A DNA stretch of 18,464 nucleotides, from positions 1 to 18,464 of the forward strand of contig JABIFK010000916.1 in assembly GCA_018650745.1 (NCBI GenBank), written 5' to 3'. The notes beneath the pieces are model-generated. The model did no database searches, was not told the DNA's origin, and was given only the letters and a program-made list of their open reading frames with translations. Made by a program: the position numbers and the translations under genes. How positions within the stretch are numbered: the first letter of the stretch is position 1; every line of letters starts with the position of its first letter. The stretch is from Candidatus Latescibacterota bacterium. GTDB lineage: Bacteria > Latescibacterota > UBA2968. This document shows, in pieces, positions 1 to 6,886 of the stretch.

Positions 1-1726
1 GCACAAACTGAATTAAATCTTGATAGTGATGATCAAAAAAAACACTCTCTAAAGTCACCCCGCCCATTGCATATCTTAGCCCCACATCCCAGGTAAACCC
101 ACGCTCGGGTTGCAAGTTGACATTGCCCACCACACCGCCACGATCGCCAAACAACTCATAAAATGAAGGGGCCCGCAGGCTACGCCCCACATTGGCTTTT
201 GCCATCAAATGACCTGTCACATTCATTCGCAAGCCAGAACGTAGCCCAAGCAAGTTTCGCGTATTGGCCGAATCGGGTGCCAATGGTGAAAAAGCAAAGG
301 GATTGGCGCCCTGAAACGAACTGCGCAAATGCCGTACATCTGCAGAAAAGGACCAAACACCCAAATCGGCAGGCAACGGCCAATCGATGCCCGCACGCCC
401 AGACAACGTCCAGCGCTGGCTGTCAAACAAGCTTGCCGAAGACTGCAACCGAGCCATTGGCACATAGCTTTCTCGAAGCACACCTAATGTTGTAGTGAAG
501 GCTTGTGGTGAAAGCACTTGTAACCGCGTTTGCCAACCCAGAGTACGCGTTCGATAATAATTATCGCGTCGCCCCACACCGATTTCACCATTGGCATCAA
601 CAAAAGATTCACCCACATGCGTAAAATGAAACGTGTGACGCATCATCAAACTGGGCAAAATTTCACCGACTTCAAAAGCCAACTCTGTCAAAGATCGAAA
701 AGCACCAAAGTGTGCGTTTTGAGCTTGGTTATTGCTGATGCCAGGAATACCTTGAGATTTCCAAAATAACGACTCCTGAAGGGTCACGTGACGTCCATTC
801 TCCCAATCTTTTCGCCATTTCCCCAACACGTTAACAGATTCATAGGCATTGTTTTGTCGGCTGGTAAACACATCATCATTCACATTGTATTCGGTACCGT
901 TGTCATCTAAGAAACCGAAATTATTGTCACTGGCCATATAGTCTGCAGCAAACAAAAATTTTGTTTGACCGAAACCACCGGTCACCATGCCATTTAATGA
1001 GCGCGTATCAAATGATCCCCAGGCGCCTCGCACACTTTGCGAAAATTTCTTTTTGGTCTCACGCGTTCGAATATGTACCGTTCCACCCAAACCATTGCCA
1101 GCTGCCCCTGCGCCACGGTATACTTCAATTTGCCCCACATGGGCCAGTGGCAAATTGCTCAAATCAACCCCTCCGCCCAAGGCAGCATTGAGCAAAACAC
1201 CATCCAAATAAACTTCCACTTGTTCAGCAGAAGACCCACGCAGCGAAAGTGTGCTAAAAGCACCCAACCCACCCAACCGTTTCACCTGCACACCCGTCGC
1301 TTCAGAAAGCACATCAGGCAAGGATACTTCGCGACCTTCAAAATGCGTACGTGGAATGACCGTCACAAAGGATGGATTCTGATGCACATCATTGATACCC
1401 ACTGGCTCGGCCGTAACAGACAATTCATCGAGTAAAAATACTTTGGGCACCAACCCAATGGCCAGCTTTACATGCAAAGAATCTAGACGGAGTTCACGCA
1501 CAACAGGTTCATAACTTACATGAGAAATACGCAAGCGATGTATCTGTGATGGGCGGTTCACAAATTGAAACATGCCAGCCGTATCTGTCTCGGTAGCGAC
1601 CCCACCGTCAAGGCGCACCGTCACTCCTTGTAGTGGCTTTTTTGATTCTGCATCAGTAACAATGCCGACCAATTCAGCCGCCTGCAATGGCGTAAAGAGC
1701 ACCAAAATGCACCAAATAAACTTCAT
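1..1726 (-). CDS. btuB: TonB-dependent outer-membrane receptor, BtuB-like (3' end cut by window edge)
   Basis: Outer-membrane, TonB-powered receptor, probably for cobalamin because it lies in the operon behind a cobalamin riboswitch. Reading the minus strand from ATG 1726 gives about 575 codons with no stop before the edge. Residues 1-16 look like a signal peptide (MKFIWCILVLFTPLQA). Residues 18-95 resemble a carboxypeptidase-regulatory-like domain (GIVTDAESKKPLQGVTVRLDG). ELSVTAEP near residue 101 may be the TonB box. The plug follows at about 115-225, with LSLRGSSAEQVEVYLDGV and IEVYRGAGA as typical plug motifs. The rest is beta-barrel-like, with aromatic-rich alternating strands and conserved text such as RAPSFYELFG. 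The start is 16 bases after the stop of the binding-protein gene, which fits one transcript. The family and cell location are clear. The substrate is inferred from the riboswitch only; a haem or siderophore receptor would look similar. Confidence 0.88.
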   Translation of the reverse strand, partial: MKFIWCILVLFTPLQAAELVGIVTDAESKKPLQGVTVRLDGGVATETDTAGMFQFVNRPSQIHRLRISHVSYEPVVRELRLDSLHVKLAIGLVPKVFLLDELSVTAEPVGINDVHQNPSFVTVIPRTHFEGREVSLPDVLSEATGVQVKRLGGLGAFSTLSLRGSSAEQVEVYLDGVLLNAALGGGVDLSNLPLAHVGQIEVYRGAGAAGNGLGGTVHIRTRETKKKFSQSVRGAWGSFDTRSLNGMVTGGFGQTKFLFAADYMASDNNFGFLDDNGTEYNVNDDVFTSRQNNAYESVNVLGKWRKDWENGRHVTLQESLFWKSQGIPGISNNQAQNAHFGAFRSLTELAFEVGEILPSLMMRHTFHFTHVGESFVDANGEIGVGRRDNYYRTRTLGWQTRLQVLSPQAFTTTLGVLRESYVPMARLQSSASLFDSQRWTLSGRAGIDWPLPADLGVWSFSADVRHLRSSFQGANPFAFSPLAPDSANTRNLLGLRSGLRMNVTGHLMAKANVGRSLRAPSFYELFGDRGGVVGNVNLQPERGFTWDVGLRYAMGGVTLESVFFDHHYQDLIQFV

Positions 1727-1742
1727 CACATCCACACATCTC

Positions 1743-2885
1743 TTAACGTGTTAATTTTTTGTAATACGTCAACGAATGGTCAGACAATTTGTTGGGGTAA
1801 AAAATCTTAACCAGATCAGCCAGCAATATGTGGGGTTCTACCAACCCACGCTCCCAATAACCATTGCCCCCGCGTGCACTCATCCGCGCATTGGCATTAA
1901 ACACTTGGCCCGTCTTAAAAATCTGAAATGCCGTATAGCGTTCATCGGCATTTTCTACATCTGACAAGGTATGCCAATCGTTGCTCATCGTAATCCAAAA
2001 ATCTGCATCTTGTGCCTTATCAAAAACCACTTCAAAATCCAATGACAAGCTTTGTCGAGAACCATCTTCAGCCCACAAGTATCTTCCACCAGCATCTTCA
2101 ATCAGTTGAGCCGCATATGTTTTGCCACCCGCCATAAACCAAGTGCCGCGCCACAAAGAACCGCCAAAAGCGGAAGGACGTTTGGCGTATGGCACGTCTT
2201 TTACAAGTGCCGAATACGTGTGGTATTTTTGTGCTATATCTTCAAACAATGCCTCGGCCTGTTTTTCTTTATTAAAAAAAACAGCCATAAATTTAATCCA
2301 TTCCGTGCGCCCCAACAAAGACGGTTCTGTATAATCAGCATTAACCACCACAGGAACACCCGCTTGCATCAAAATAGGATGGGCATTGTAATCCGTTTCT
2401 GCAATGGCCGACGTTAAAACCAAGTCTGTCTCAAGAGACAAAATTTTTTCCAAATCAACAGAAGCCCCATGGCCCACCTCAGCCAATTGCCCCGCCTCAA
2501 ATCTTTTGTTAATCACAGATGATTGCACATATTTGATATCATTAATGCCCACCAAATGATCAACGACACCCAGCAGTTCCAAATGAGGCAAGTGCGTTGT
2601 TGATGTTGTAATTAACCGTTCAATGGGAATATCAATACGTTGTGTCTCATCAAACCCTTTGGGTGTTTTTTGACCTTTGGAGACCAAAACATATGTGAAG
2701 GGTCTTTCGGCATTAAACCAAGGTTTCAAAACTGTAACAACCTTGTGGTTTTTATAATAAGCCACCTCAAACCCCGTGGCATATTTTAGAGGCATTTTGG
2801 TTTGCGCAACACCTTCTGTAGCAAACACAAAGAGCACAACATGACACACACAACAAATCCAATATCTATAATGGTTCATTGACAT
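1743..2885 (-). CDS. btuF: Periplasmic cobalamin/iron-complex binding protein of an ABC transporter
   Basis: Periplasmic substrate-binding protein of the BtuF/FepB type, 380 aa, which would hand the ligand from the outer-membrane receptor to an inner-membrane ABC importer. A hydrophobic N-terminal stretch ending near EGVAQT (about residue 28) is a likely signal peptide. The central part shows the two-lobed pattern of this family: PHLELLGVVDHLVGI, then DLEKILSLETDLVLTSA, then a long linker helix with FFNKEKQAEALFEDIAQKY, then the second lobe. GSLWRGTWFMAGGKTYAAQL is the usual second-lobe motif. Two starts are possible, ATG 2885 or ATG 2879 (third codon); both lie inside the end of the upstream ATPase gene, so the two genes overlap by 14 to 20 bases and are translationally coupled. 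The ligand is inferred to be cobalamin from the upstream riboswitch. By sequence alone a siderophore or haem ligand is also possible. Confidence 0.85.
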   Translation of the reverse strand: MSMNHYRYWICCVCHVVLFVFATEGVAQTKMPLKYATGFEVAYYKNHKVVTVLKPWFNAERPFTYVLVSKGQKTPKGFDETQRIDIPIERLITTSTTHLPHLELLGVVDHLVGINDIKYVQSSVINKRFEAGQLAEVGHGASVDLEKILSLETDLVLTSAIAETDYNAHPILMQAGVPVVVNADYTEPSLLGRTEWIKFMAVFFNKEKQAEALFEDIAQKYHTYSALVKDVPYAKRPSAFGGSLWRGTWFMAGGKTYAAQLIEDAGGRYLWAEDGSRQSLSLDFEVVFDKAQDADFWITMSNDWHTLSDVENADERYTAFQIFKTGQVFNANARMSARGGNGYWERGLVEPHILLADLVKIFYPNKLSDHSLTYYKKLTR

Positions 2886-3912
2886 TCCCTCTCTTTATAT
2901 AGGTTGTCTCTTGCTTAAGTACGGCAACCACATCATAAATGGTCTGGCACACGGTCTCCTTCGCCCCTACCCGCACATACCAAGTAGACCCGTCACCTGA
3001 AACAGACAGATCAAACGGATCCCTCGAAGTGACATTTTCGGCCACCTGAAAACCAGCACGTTCAAGTGCGCGTTTTGTCCAATACACAAAATGCCCTTCA
3101 CCACACAAAGCAACAACATGGCCTTTTTGTGCACGCATTTGAAAAGACCCAGTATGCGTATCAAACCGAACGCCATCACTGTGAAATGCACGCTCAAAAG
3201 CCCCATTCAAAATCAAATCTTCAGGCGCACCCACTTGTAAGGGACCCCCCTGAGGCAGCAGCCAAATACGATCTGCACTGCGCAAAGCCAAATCCAAATC
3301 GTGCGTCGAAAGTACAATCGCTTTATTCGTTTCATGCGCCAAACCCTGAAGCAACGACATCATCTCTACTCTGCGCGGCAAATCTAAAAACGCAGTAGGT
3401 TCATCGAGCACCATCACCTCTGGTTGTTGGGCAAGTGCACGTGCAATCATCACCTTCTGGCGCTCTCCATCGCTCAATGCGCCAACACTACGATGCATTA
3501 AAGCCTGTGCATTGGCCGCCTGAATGGCCCAGTCAATAATCCTCTCATCTTCCTGGGTCAATCGCCCAGTCCAATCCGTATAAGGATAGCGCCCCAACGC
3601 CACCAAATCACGTACCAACAAAATACCAACCTGCACACGATCCGTAAGTACCACACTTAAAAGCCGAGCCAATTCCTGTGCCGACAAAGACGACACATCT
3701 TGCCCTGCCAAATGTACACACCCAGCCAATGGCGCCTGCATACCAACCAACGTACGCATCAACGTCGACTTGCCTGCCCCATTGGGCCCAAGCAAACACA
3801 CAAACTCGCCACGAGCCAATGAAACCGATATCTCACTGGCAACAACATAGGGCACCTGTCGTTTGGGGGCGTATCCAATCGTCAAGTTTTCAGCCTGTAA
3901 AACACCATCCAT
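2866..3912 (-). CDS. btuD: ABC transporter ATPase of the BtuD/FecE type with a C-terminal extension
   Basis: ATP-hydrolysing subunit of an iron-complex/cobalamin importer, at the inner face of the cytoplasmic membrane. I take ATG 3912 (MDGVLQAENL) as the start, giving 348 aa; the frame is open upstream to 3981 but that stretch carries the leader hairpin. Walker A is GPNGAGKST (42-50), the ABC signature is LSDGERQKV (146-154), Walker B is EVMVLDEPT (165-173) and the H-loop is STHD (202-205). The NBD ends near residue 250, the usual family length. About 98 further residues follow, with VVALCGEGHFVYWTKRALER and YDVVAVLKQ; I do not recognise this domain firmly. The start codon has no classical Shine-Dalgarno; GGGG in the terminator's 3' arm, about 11 bases upstream, is the only candidate. 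It is the first gene after the riboswitch and overlaps the binding-protein gene. No permease gene lies beside it. Confidence 0.88.
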   Translation of the reverse strand: MDGVLQAENLTIGYAPKRQVPYVVASEISVSLARGEFVCLLGPNGAGKSTLMRTLVGMQAPLAGCVHLAGQDVSSLSAQELARLLSVVLTDRVQVGILLVRDLVALGRYPYTDWTGRLTQEDERIIDWAIQAANAQALMHRSVGALSDGERQKVMIARALAQQPEVMVLDEPTAFLDLPRRVEMMSLLQGLAHETNKAIVLSTHDLDLALRSADRIWLLPQGGPLQVGAPEDLILNGAFERAFHSDGVRFDTHTGSFQMRAQKGHVVALCGEGHFVYWTKRALERAGFQVAENVTSRDPFDLSVSGDGSTWYVRVGAKETVCQTIYDVVAVLKQETTYIKRGNVNEPL

Positions 3913-3915
3913 CAC

Positions 3916-3949
3916 AAAAAAATCCCCAACTTCCATATAGAAGTTGGGG
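3916..3949 (-). terminator. Rho-independent terminator acting as riboswitch expression platform
   Basis: Perfect 10-bp inverted repeat (CCCCAACTTC / GAAGTTGGGG, 3924-3949) with a 6-base loop. On the minus strand a run of seven T follows at 3916-3922. It lies about 100 bases after the cobalamin riboswitch and ends only 3 bases before the ATPase ATG at 3912. It most likely stops transcription when cobalamin is bound. Because GGGG in the 3' arm is the only ribosome-binding candidate, the same hairpin could also block translation. Confidence 0.85.
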
Positions 3950-4050
3950 ACACAAAGAGCTAAAATACAATGAAGCCACACCTACCGACCAAATCATAAT
4001 CGCACCTTGGCTTCCCAATCCACGAGGAAGTAAAAAAAGGTATTCAAATT

Positions 4051-4212
4051 CAGGTAGGTCTTCTGACTTCTGGTTCATCTGCCTATCCACGTCTTCCCAG
4101 TCGAACATAATCAACCAGTGACATCGTATGGATAGCATCCCCAGTTACAGCGGCGGGTCCGCGACGGATTTGCACCGTCTTCCCTATTTATGCCTCAAGA
4201 AAAGGCAACCTG
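4051..4212 (-). ncRNA. Cobalamin (AdoCbl-class) riboswitch
   Basis: On the minus strand the conserved cobalamin riboswitch text is present in order. CAGGTTGCC is the 5' side of P1. GGGAAGACGGTGCAAATCCG with GCGGACCCGCCGCTGTAA is the core. GTCACTG (4116-4122) is the B12 box, here with T where GCCACTG is usual. AGTCAGAAGACC followed by the closing CCTACCTG (4051-4068) completes the fold. It sits between a sigma70-like promoter and the terminator hairpin ahead of the transporter and receptor genes, so the operon should be repressed by cobalamin. The segment ACCTACC in P1 (4053-4059) is exactly complementary to GGTAGGT at 3980-3986 (minus strand), a candidate antiterminator partner. The riboswitch identity is very secure; the switching model is inferred. 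Confidence 0.96.
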
Positions 4213-4258
4213 AATCCTACATCATATTCACAAAATAAAAGAACCAATCTACAATCAG

Positions 4259-4287
4259 AGAATAGTGCTTTCTAATCATCCTGTCAA
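4259..4287 (-). promoter_or_regulatory. Sigma70-like promoter of the B12-uptake operon
   Basis: Minus-strand TTGACA (4282-4287), exact 17-base spacer, then TATTCT (4259-4264). It is placed just before the riboswitch and just after the rpmB terminator, so transcription would start near 4252, about 40 bases ahead of P1. Confidence 0.75.
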
Positions 4288-4294
4288 GAATCAA

Positions 4295-4332
4295 ATAAAA
4301 AATGCGCCCTCTTTTATTAAGAGAGCGCATTA
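4295..4332 (-). terminator. Rho-independent terminator of rpmB
   Basis: Inverted repeat AATGCGC / GCGCATT with an extended AGAG-CTCT inner stem (4301-4331). On the minus strand a T-rich run follows at 4295-4302. It lies 23 bases after the rpmB stop and separates it from the B12 operon promoter. Confidence 0.85.
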
Positions 4333-4354
4333 AAATTCAAAATGTATAACCGTT

Positions 4355-4597
4355 CTAACTAACCACGTCCTTCAGTGTCAAACCTTCGCCTTTCAAAAAA
4401 TTCAAAAGACCTTTTTTATTCACTGTGCGCAAGGCACGTACAGACATCTTAATACGCACAAACCGTCCCAATTCGGGAACATAAATACGTTTGGTTTGCA
4501 AATTAGGATTCTGCACCCGTCTTACTCTGCGCTTGGAGTGCGAAACATGGTTGCCGGACATCGGCTTTTTACCCGTGAGGGCACATTGTCTGGGCAT
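4355..4597 (-). CDS. rpmB: 50S ribosomal protein L28
   Basis: Structural protein of the large ribosomal subunit, 80 aa, near the family's usual 63-80 aa. The N-terminus MPRQCALTGKKPMSGNHVSHS is the L28 signature (C-x-x-TGK-P-x-x-GN-x-VSHS). PNLQTKRIYVPELGRFVRIKMSVRALRTVNKKG is the conserved core. Only one cysteine is present, so this is a zinc-free version. AGAGG lies 6 bases before the ATG and supports the start. It is downstream of rpmG on the same strand, the common rpmB/rpmG pairing, but the two are separated by a 128-base repeat element. Confidence 0.97.
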   Translation of the reverse strand: MPRQCALTGKKPMSGNHVSHSKRRVRRVQNPNLQTKRIYVPELGRFVRIKMSVRALRTVNKKGLLNFLKGEGLTLKDVVS

Positions 4598-4615
4598 GGG
4601 GAACCTCTTTAAAAT

Positions 4616-4743
4616 CAGCGAATGAGCGAGCCAGAGAAACCGCGAATCTGCGAATCAACGAATCCTGCCCAACACCATACAGGCTTTTATTCGTCTATTC
4701 GTCTATTCGTTGATTCGTTGATTCGTTTTATTCGTCTATTCGT
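4616..4743. repeat. Inverted octamer-array element A (CGAATNAN arrays around a short core)
   Basis: The left array contains GCGAATCT GCGAATCA ACGAATCC (8-base period, about 4642-4665, with weaker units from 4616). A core beginning CTGCCCAACACC follows. The right array is the reverse complement type, with units such as TATTCGTC, TATTCGTT and GATTCGTT (4689-4743). CGAATCAACGAAT at 4651-4663 pairs perfectly with ATTCGTTGATTCG at 4705-4717 and again at 4713-4725, so a long hairpin is possible. A related element lies at 6887-6997, sharing this 13-mer and the core start. It fills the spacer between rpmG and rpmB and stops just short of the rpmB ribosome-binding site. No coding sequence is seen in it. 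Confidence 0.8.
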
Positions 4744-4753
4744 TTAAATTGTC

Positions 4754-4918
4754 TTATCGATCTTCGCGATACGCTACATGTTTGCGCAAAAACGGATCAA
4801 ATTTCTTTAATTCTAAACGGTCTGGCGTATTTTGGCGATTTTTTTCTGTATGATACGTATGCGAGCTTTCTGTGCTCTTCATCTTCACCAAAATGCGGCT
4901 ACCTTGTCGCTTGGCCAT
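4754..4918 (-). CDS. rpmG: 50S ribosomal protein L33
   Basis: Large-subunit ribosomal protein, 54 aa, the standard length. Reading from ATG 4918 gives MAKRQGSRILVKMKSTESSH, then TYHTEKNRQNTPDRLELKKF and DPFLRKHVAYREDR, followed by TAA at 4754. The TYHTEKNRQNTPDRLELKK-DP block is the L33 signature. No CxxC zinc knuckles are present, so it is the zinc-independent form. GGAGGTGG ends 5 bases before the ATG and fixes the start. rpmB follows on the same strand beyond repeat element A. Confidence 0.97.
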   Translation of the reverse strand: MAKRQGSRILVKMKSTESSHTYHTEKNRQNTPDRLELKKFDPFLRKHVAYREDR

Positions 4919-5022
4919 TTGACCACCTCCATAAAAACCAACAAAAATCTATCAATGACAAAATGAAATCCATTGCCCAACAAAACAAAACCGATCCAAC
5001 ATGAAGTGGGGCAAGAAGATAC

Positions 5023-5051
5023 AATATACAGCTTTGGAAAGTAACGATCAA
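5023..5051 (-). promoter_or_regulatory. Candidate sigma70-like promoter for rpmG-rpmB
   Basis: Minus-strand TTGATC (5046-5051), 17-base spacer, TATATT (5023-5028), about 105 bases ahead of the rpmG start. The match is good but such matches also occur by chance in AT-rich DNA. Confidence 0.5.
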
Positions 5052-5140
5052 GAATTTTGTTGATTTACATCTATGCAACTTACACAAAACCACTCACAAG
5101 TTCATTATTTAACAACAACTTAAATAAAAAAATAAACCAG

Positions 5141-5169
5141 TTGAAAAAATAGGACCAATGTCATATCCT
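5141..5169 (+). promoter_or_regulatory. Candidate sigma70-like promoter for the HIT-family gene
   Basis: TTGAAA (5141-5146), 17-base spacer, TATCCT (5164-5169), about 90 bases before the HIT start. The -10 box is a moderate match. Confidence 0.35.
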
Positions 5170-5258
5170 TAGATAGAACGCGAGCCCACAACAACCCAAA
5201 TACTTCACAATTAATTATAAAACAATAACTTAAACCAATTTCCACCGAAAGGCCTATC

Positions 5259-5609
5259 ATGCCAGAAGAAACCATATTCAGCAAAATCATTCGACAAGAA
5301 ATTCCTGCCGATATCGTCTACCAAGATGACTTGGTAACCGCTTTTCGCGACATCAATGCGCAAGCACCCACACACATCTTAATCATTCCCAACAAACACA
5401 TCCCCACGGCCAACGACATCGGTGAAGAAGACGAACCCATTTTAGGTCGTATTTTTACAGTAGCAGCCAAAATTGCAAAAGAAGCAGGCATTGCCGAAGA
5501 CGGCTATCGGCTCATCATGAACTGCAACACCCACGGTGGCCAAGAAGTCTACCACATACACCTACATCTCTTGGGTGGACGTCCACTAGGCCCCATGCTG
5601 AGCAGATAG
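5259..5609 (+). CDS. hinT: HIT-family purine nucleoside phosphoramidase/hydrolase (HinT-like)
   Basis: Cytoplasmic histidine-triad hydrolase of the HinT branch, 116 aa, the usual length. This branch hydrolyses nucleoside phosphoramidates such as adenosine-5'-phosphoramidate. The family N-terminus is IFSKIIRQEIPADIVYQDD, with the FRDINAQAPTHILIIPNKHI segment following. The catalytic triad motif is HIHLHLLGG, with H99, H101 and H103, the middle histidines acting as nucleophile and relay in the family. GAAAGG lies about 8 bases before the ATG. The gene stands alone on the plus strand, diverging from rpmG and converging on yidD with 27 bases between stops. I see no strong terminator in that short gap. 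The function is assigned by family; the true substrate in this organism is unknown. Confidence 0.93.
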   Translation: MPEETIFSKIIRQEIPADIVYQDDLVTAFRDINAQAPTHILIIPNKHIPTANDIGEEDEPILGRIFTVAAKIAKEAGIAEDGYRLIMNCNTHGGQEVYHIHLHLLGGRPLGPMLSR

Positions 5610-5636
5610 AAACACTTAGCGCTTCGCGCCACATAT

Positions 5637-5918
5637 CTATTTCCGCTTCCCACTCGGCGGTACCGGATCAAATCCACCCGTTGCAAACGGATGACAACGC
5701 AAAAAACGACGCACAGACAATCCCAATGCCATCATGAAGGAGTGTACCTGAAACGCTTCTTTTGCATAAGCCGAGCAAGTCGGGTGATATCGACAGGGAC
5801 TCGGCGTAAATGCAAAAAAACGCATCAGTGGAGCCAACACGATCTGATAAATCCAAATCGCACCCTGTGCCAAAACCCGCAGTATTTTATCTATAAAAGA
5901 AATAGGATTGACCTGCAT
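5637..5918 (-). CDS. yidD: Membrane protein insertion efficiency factor YidD
   Basis: Small membrane-associated protein, 93 aa, thought to help YidC insert inner-membrane proteins. The family motif is clear: LMRFFAFTPSPCRYHPTCSAYAKEA (positions 31-55), with C42, C48 and C75 conserved, and RCHPFATGGFDPVP near the C-terminus. The N-terminal 30 residues form the amphipathic helix seen in the family. yidD usually lies in the rpmH-rnpA-yidD-yidC cluster. Here it is alone, convergent with the HIT gene and divergent from folE2. The ribosome-binding site before ATG 5918 is weak (AAAAAGA). Confidence 0.95.
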   Translation of the reverse strand: MQVNPISFIDKILRVLAQGAIWIYQIVLAPLMRFFAFTPSPCRYHPTCSAYAKEAFQVHSFMMALGLSVRRFLRCHPFATGGFDPVPPSGKRK

Positions 5919-5972
5919 TCTTTTTGAGGTATATTAACCGAAAGTTTTTAAACATCTAATTCAACAATATAG

Positions 5973-6004
5973 TACAAGGCATTGTAAAAATACAAACTTT
6001 GTAT
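5973..6004. promoter_or_regulatory. Paired palindromes upstream of folE2, likely operator
   Basis: TACAA-GGCA-TTGTA (5973-5986) and the perfect palindrome ATACAAA-C-TTTGTAT (5990-6004) lie side by side, so TACAA/TTGTA half-sites occur four times in 32 bases. A -10-like TATTAT (6002-6007) overlaps the second palindrome. A dimeric repressor bound here would block folE2, and could affect yidD on the other side. In other bacteria folE2 is often Zur-controlled, but these sites are not the standard Zur box, so the regulator is unknown. Confidence 0.5.
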
Positions 6005-6033
6005 TATCTCCTCAAACGAATGGAGGCCTGGCA

Positions 6034-6879
6034 ATGGGTTTGCCAGATATTCAAAACACACAAGACAAACGTGGCATCGAAATTGACCAAGTAGGCGTTT
6101 CAAACGTCAGATATCCACTCACCTTGCCCACACGAGACAATGGTGAATTCCATACCGTTGCCAATCTTTCAATGACCGTAAGCTTGCCCCACTACCAAAA
6201 GGGCACGCATATGTCACGGTTCATGATTGCCCTCAACGAACAGCACAAACACTTTACACCCGGCAGTGTTCACATTGTACTTGAAGAAATGCTTGAACTG
6301 CTCGAAGCCGAAGAAGCCTTTTTGAGCATGGAGTTTCCCATCTTCTTATCACGCAAGGCACCCGTATCGGGCATTGAGGGCATGTTGGATTATAATTGCC
6401 AATTTAAAGCCATGCATACCAAAGACGGTGTACACGACAAATTGGTCGGCGTGCGTGCCAATGTGGCCAGCTTGTGTCCGTGTAGCAAAGAGATCAGCGA
6501 TTATGGCGCACACAACCAACGCTCTGAAGTCACAATGAACGTGCGTCCATCAGACGACGAATTCATCTGGTTTGAAGATCTTATTGACATTGCCGAACAC
6601 AACGCTTCGTGCCAGCTGTATCCCATTCTCAAACGCCCCGACGAAAAGCATGTGACCGAACGCGCTTATGACAATCCCAAATTTGTCGAAGACATTGTGC
6701 GCGATGTTGCAACAGACTTTTTAAGCCTCATCGACGAGCAACGTATTCAATGGTTTTTCGTTTCCAGTAACAATTATGAAAGCATTCACAATCACGATGC
6801 ATTTGCAAAAATAGAGCGTGGCACCAGAGGTCCTGTCTTAACTCATCGCAAATATGCCGAAGGCGAAGCCGTTATTTAA
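6034..6879 (+). CDS. folE2: GTP cyclohydrolase IB (FolE2)
   Basis: Cytoplasmic enzyme that converts GTP to 7,8-dihydroneopterin triphosphate, the first step of folate and a source for queuosine. It is the metal-flexible type IB enzyme, unrelated in sequence to FolE. The 281 aa match the family length. Landmarks are the N-terminal DIQNTQDKRGIEIDQVGVSN, VRYPLTLPTRDNGEFHTVAN, the metal/catalytic cysteine region SLCPCSKEISDYGAHNQRS (C148 or C150, with H160), and KRPDEKHVTERAYDNPKFVED. GGAGG lies about 9 bases before the ATG and supports the start. The gene is monocistronic, with a palindrome-rich upstream region and a repeat element plus a strong terminator downstream. No FolE1 gene is visible in the window. 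Confidence 0.96.
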   Translation: MGLPDIQNTQDKRGIEIDQVGVSNVRYPLTLPTRDNGEFHTVANLSMTVSLPHYQKGTHMSRFMIALNEQHKHFTPGSVHIVLEEMLELLEAEEAFLSMEFPIFLSRKAPVSGIEGMLDYNCQFKAMHTKDGVHDKLVGVRANVASLCPCSKEISDYGAHNQRSEVTMNVRPSDDEFIWFEDLIDIAEHNASCQLYPILKRPDEKHVTERAYDNPKFVEDIVRDVATDFLSLIDEQRIQWFFVSSNNYESIHNHDAFAKIERGTRGPVLTHRKYAEGEAVI

Positions 6880-6886
6880 ACCAAAA

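Larger units (their letters stand above)
4919..5258. other. 340-base intergenic region between divergent rpmG and the HIT gene
   Basis: AT-rich spacer with no gene that I can support. It holds the rpmG ribosome-binding site at its left end, a minus-strand and a plus-strand sigma70-like promoter (listed separately) and the GAAAGG ribosome-binding site of the HIT gene at its right end. No tRNA or hairpin of note is visible. Confidence 0.6.

Noticed and set aside
4616..4743. Octamer arrays as a CRISPR array
   Set aside because: Units are only 8 bases with no spacers of regular length, and the orientation reverses in the middle; no cas genes are nearby.
4899..5093. Minus-strand 64-codon frame upstream of rpmG
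   Set aside because: It overlaps the rpmG start in another frame and covers the promoter region; no recognisable protein.
5244..5254. CCGAAAGGCC shared before the HIT start and before ilvD (15428-15437)
   Set aside because: The shared 10-mer mostly consists of a ribosome-binding site (GAAAGG); two copies are not enough to propose a common regulator.
5610..5640. GCGCTTCGCGC hairpin between the HIT and yidD stops as a terminator
   Set aside because: The stem is only about three pairs and has no T-run, so it is too weak to call.
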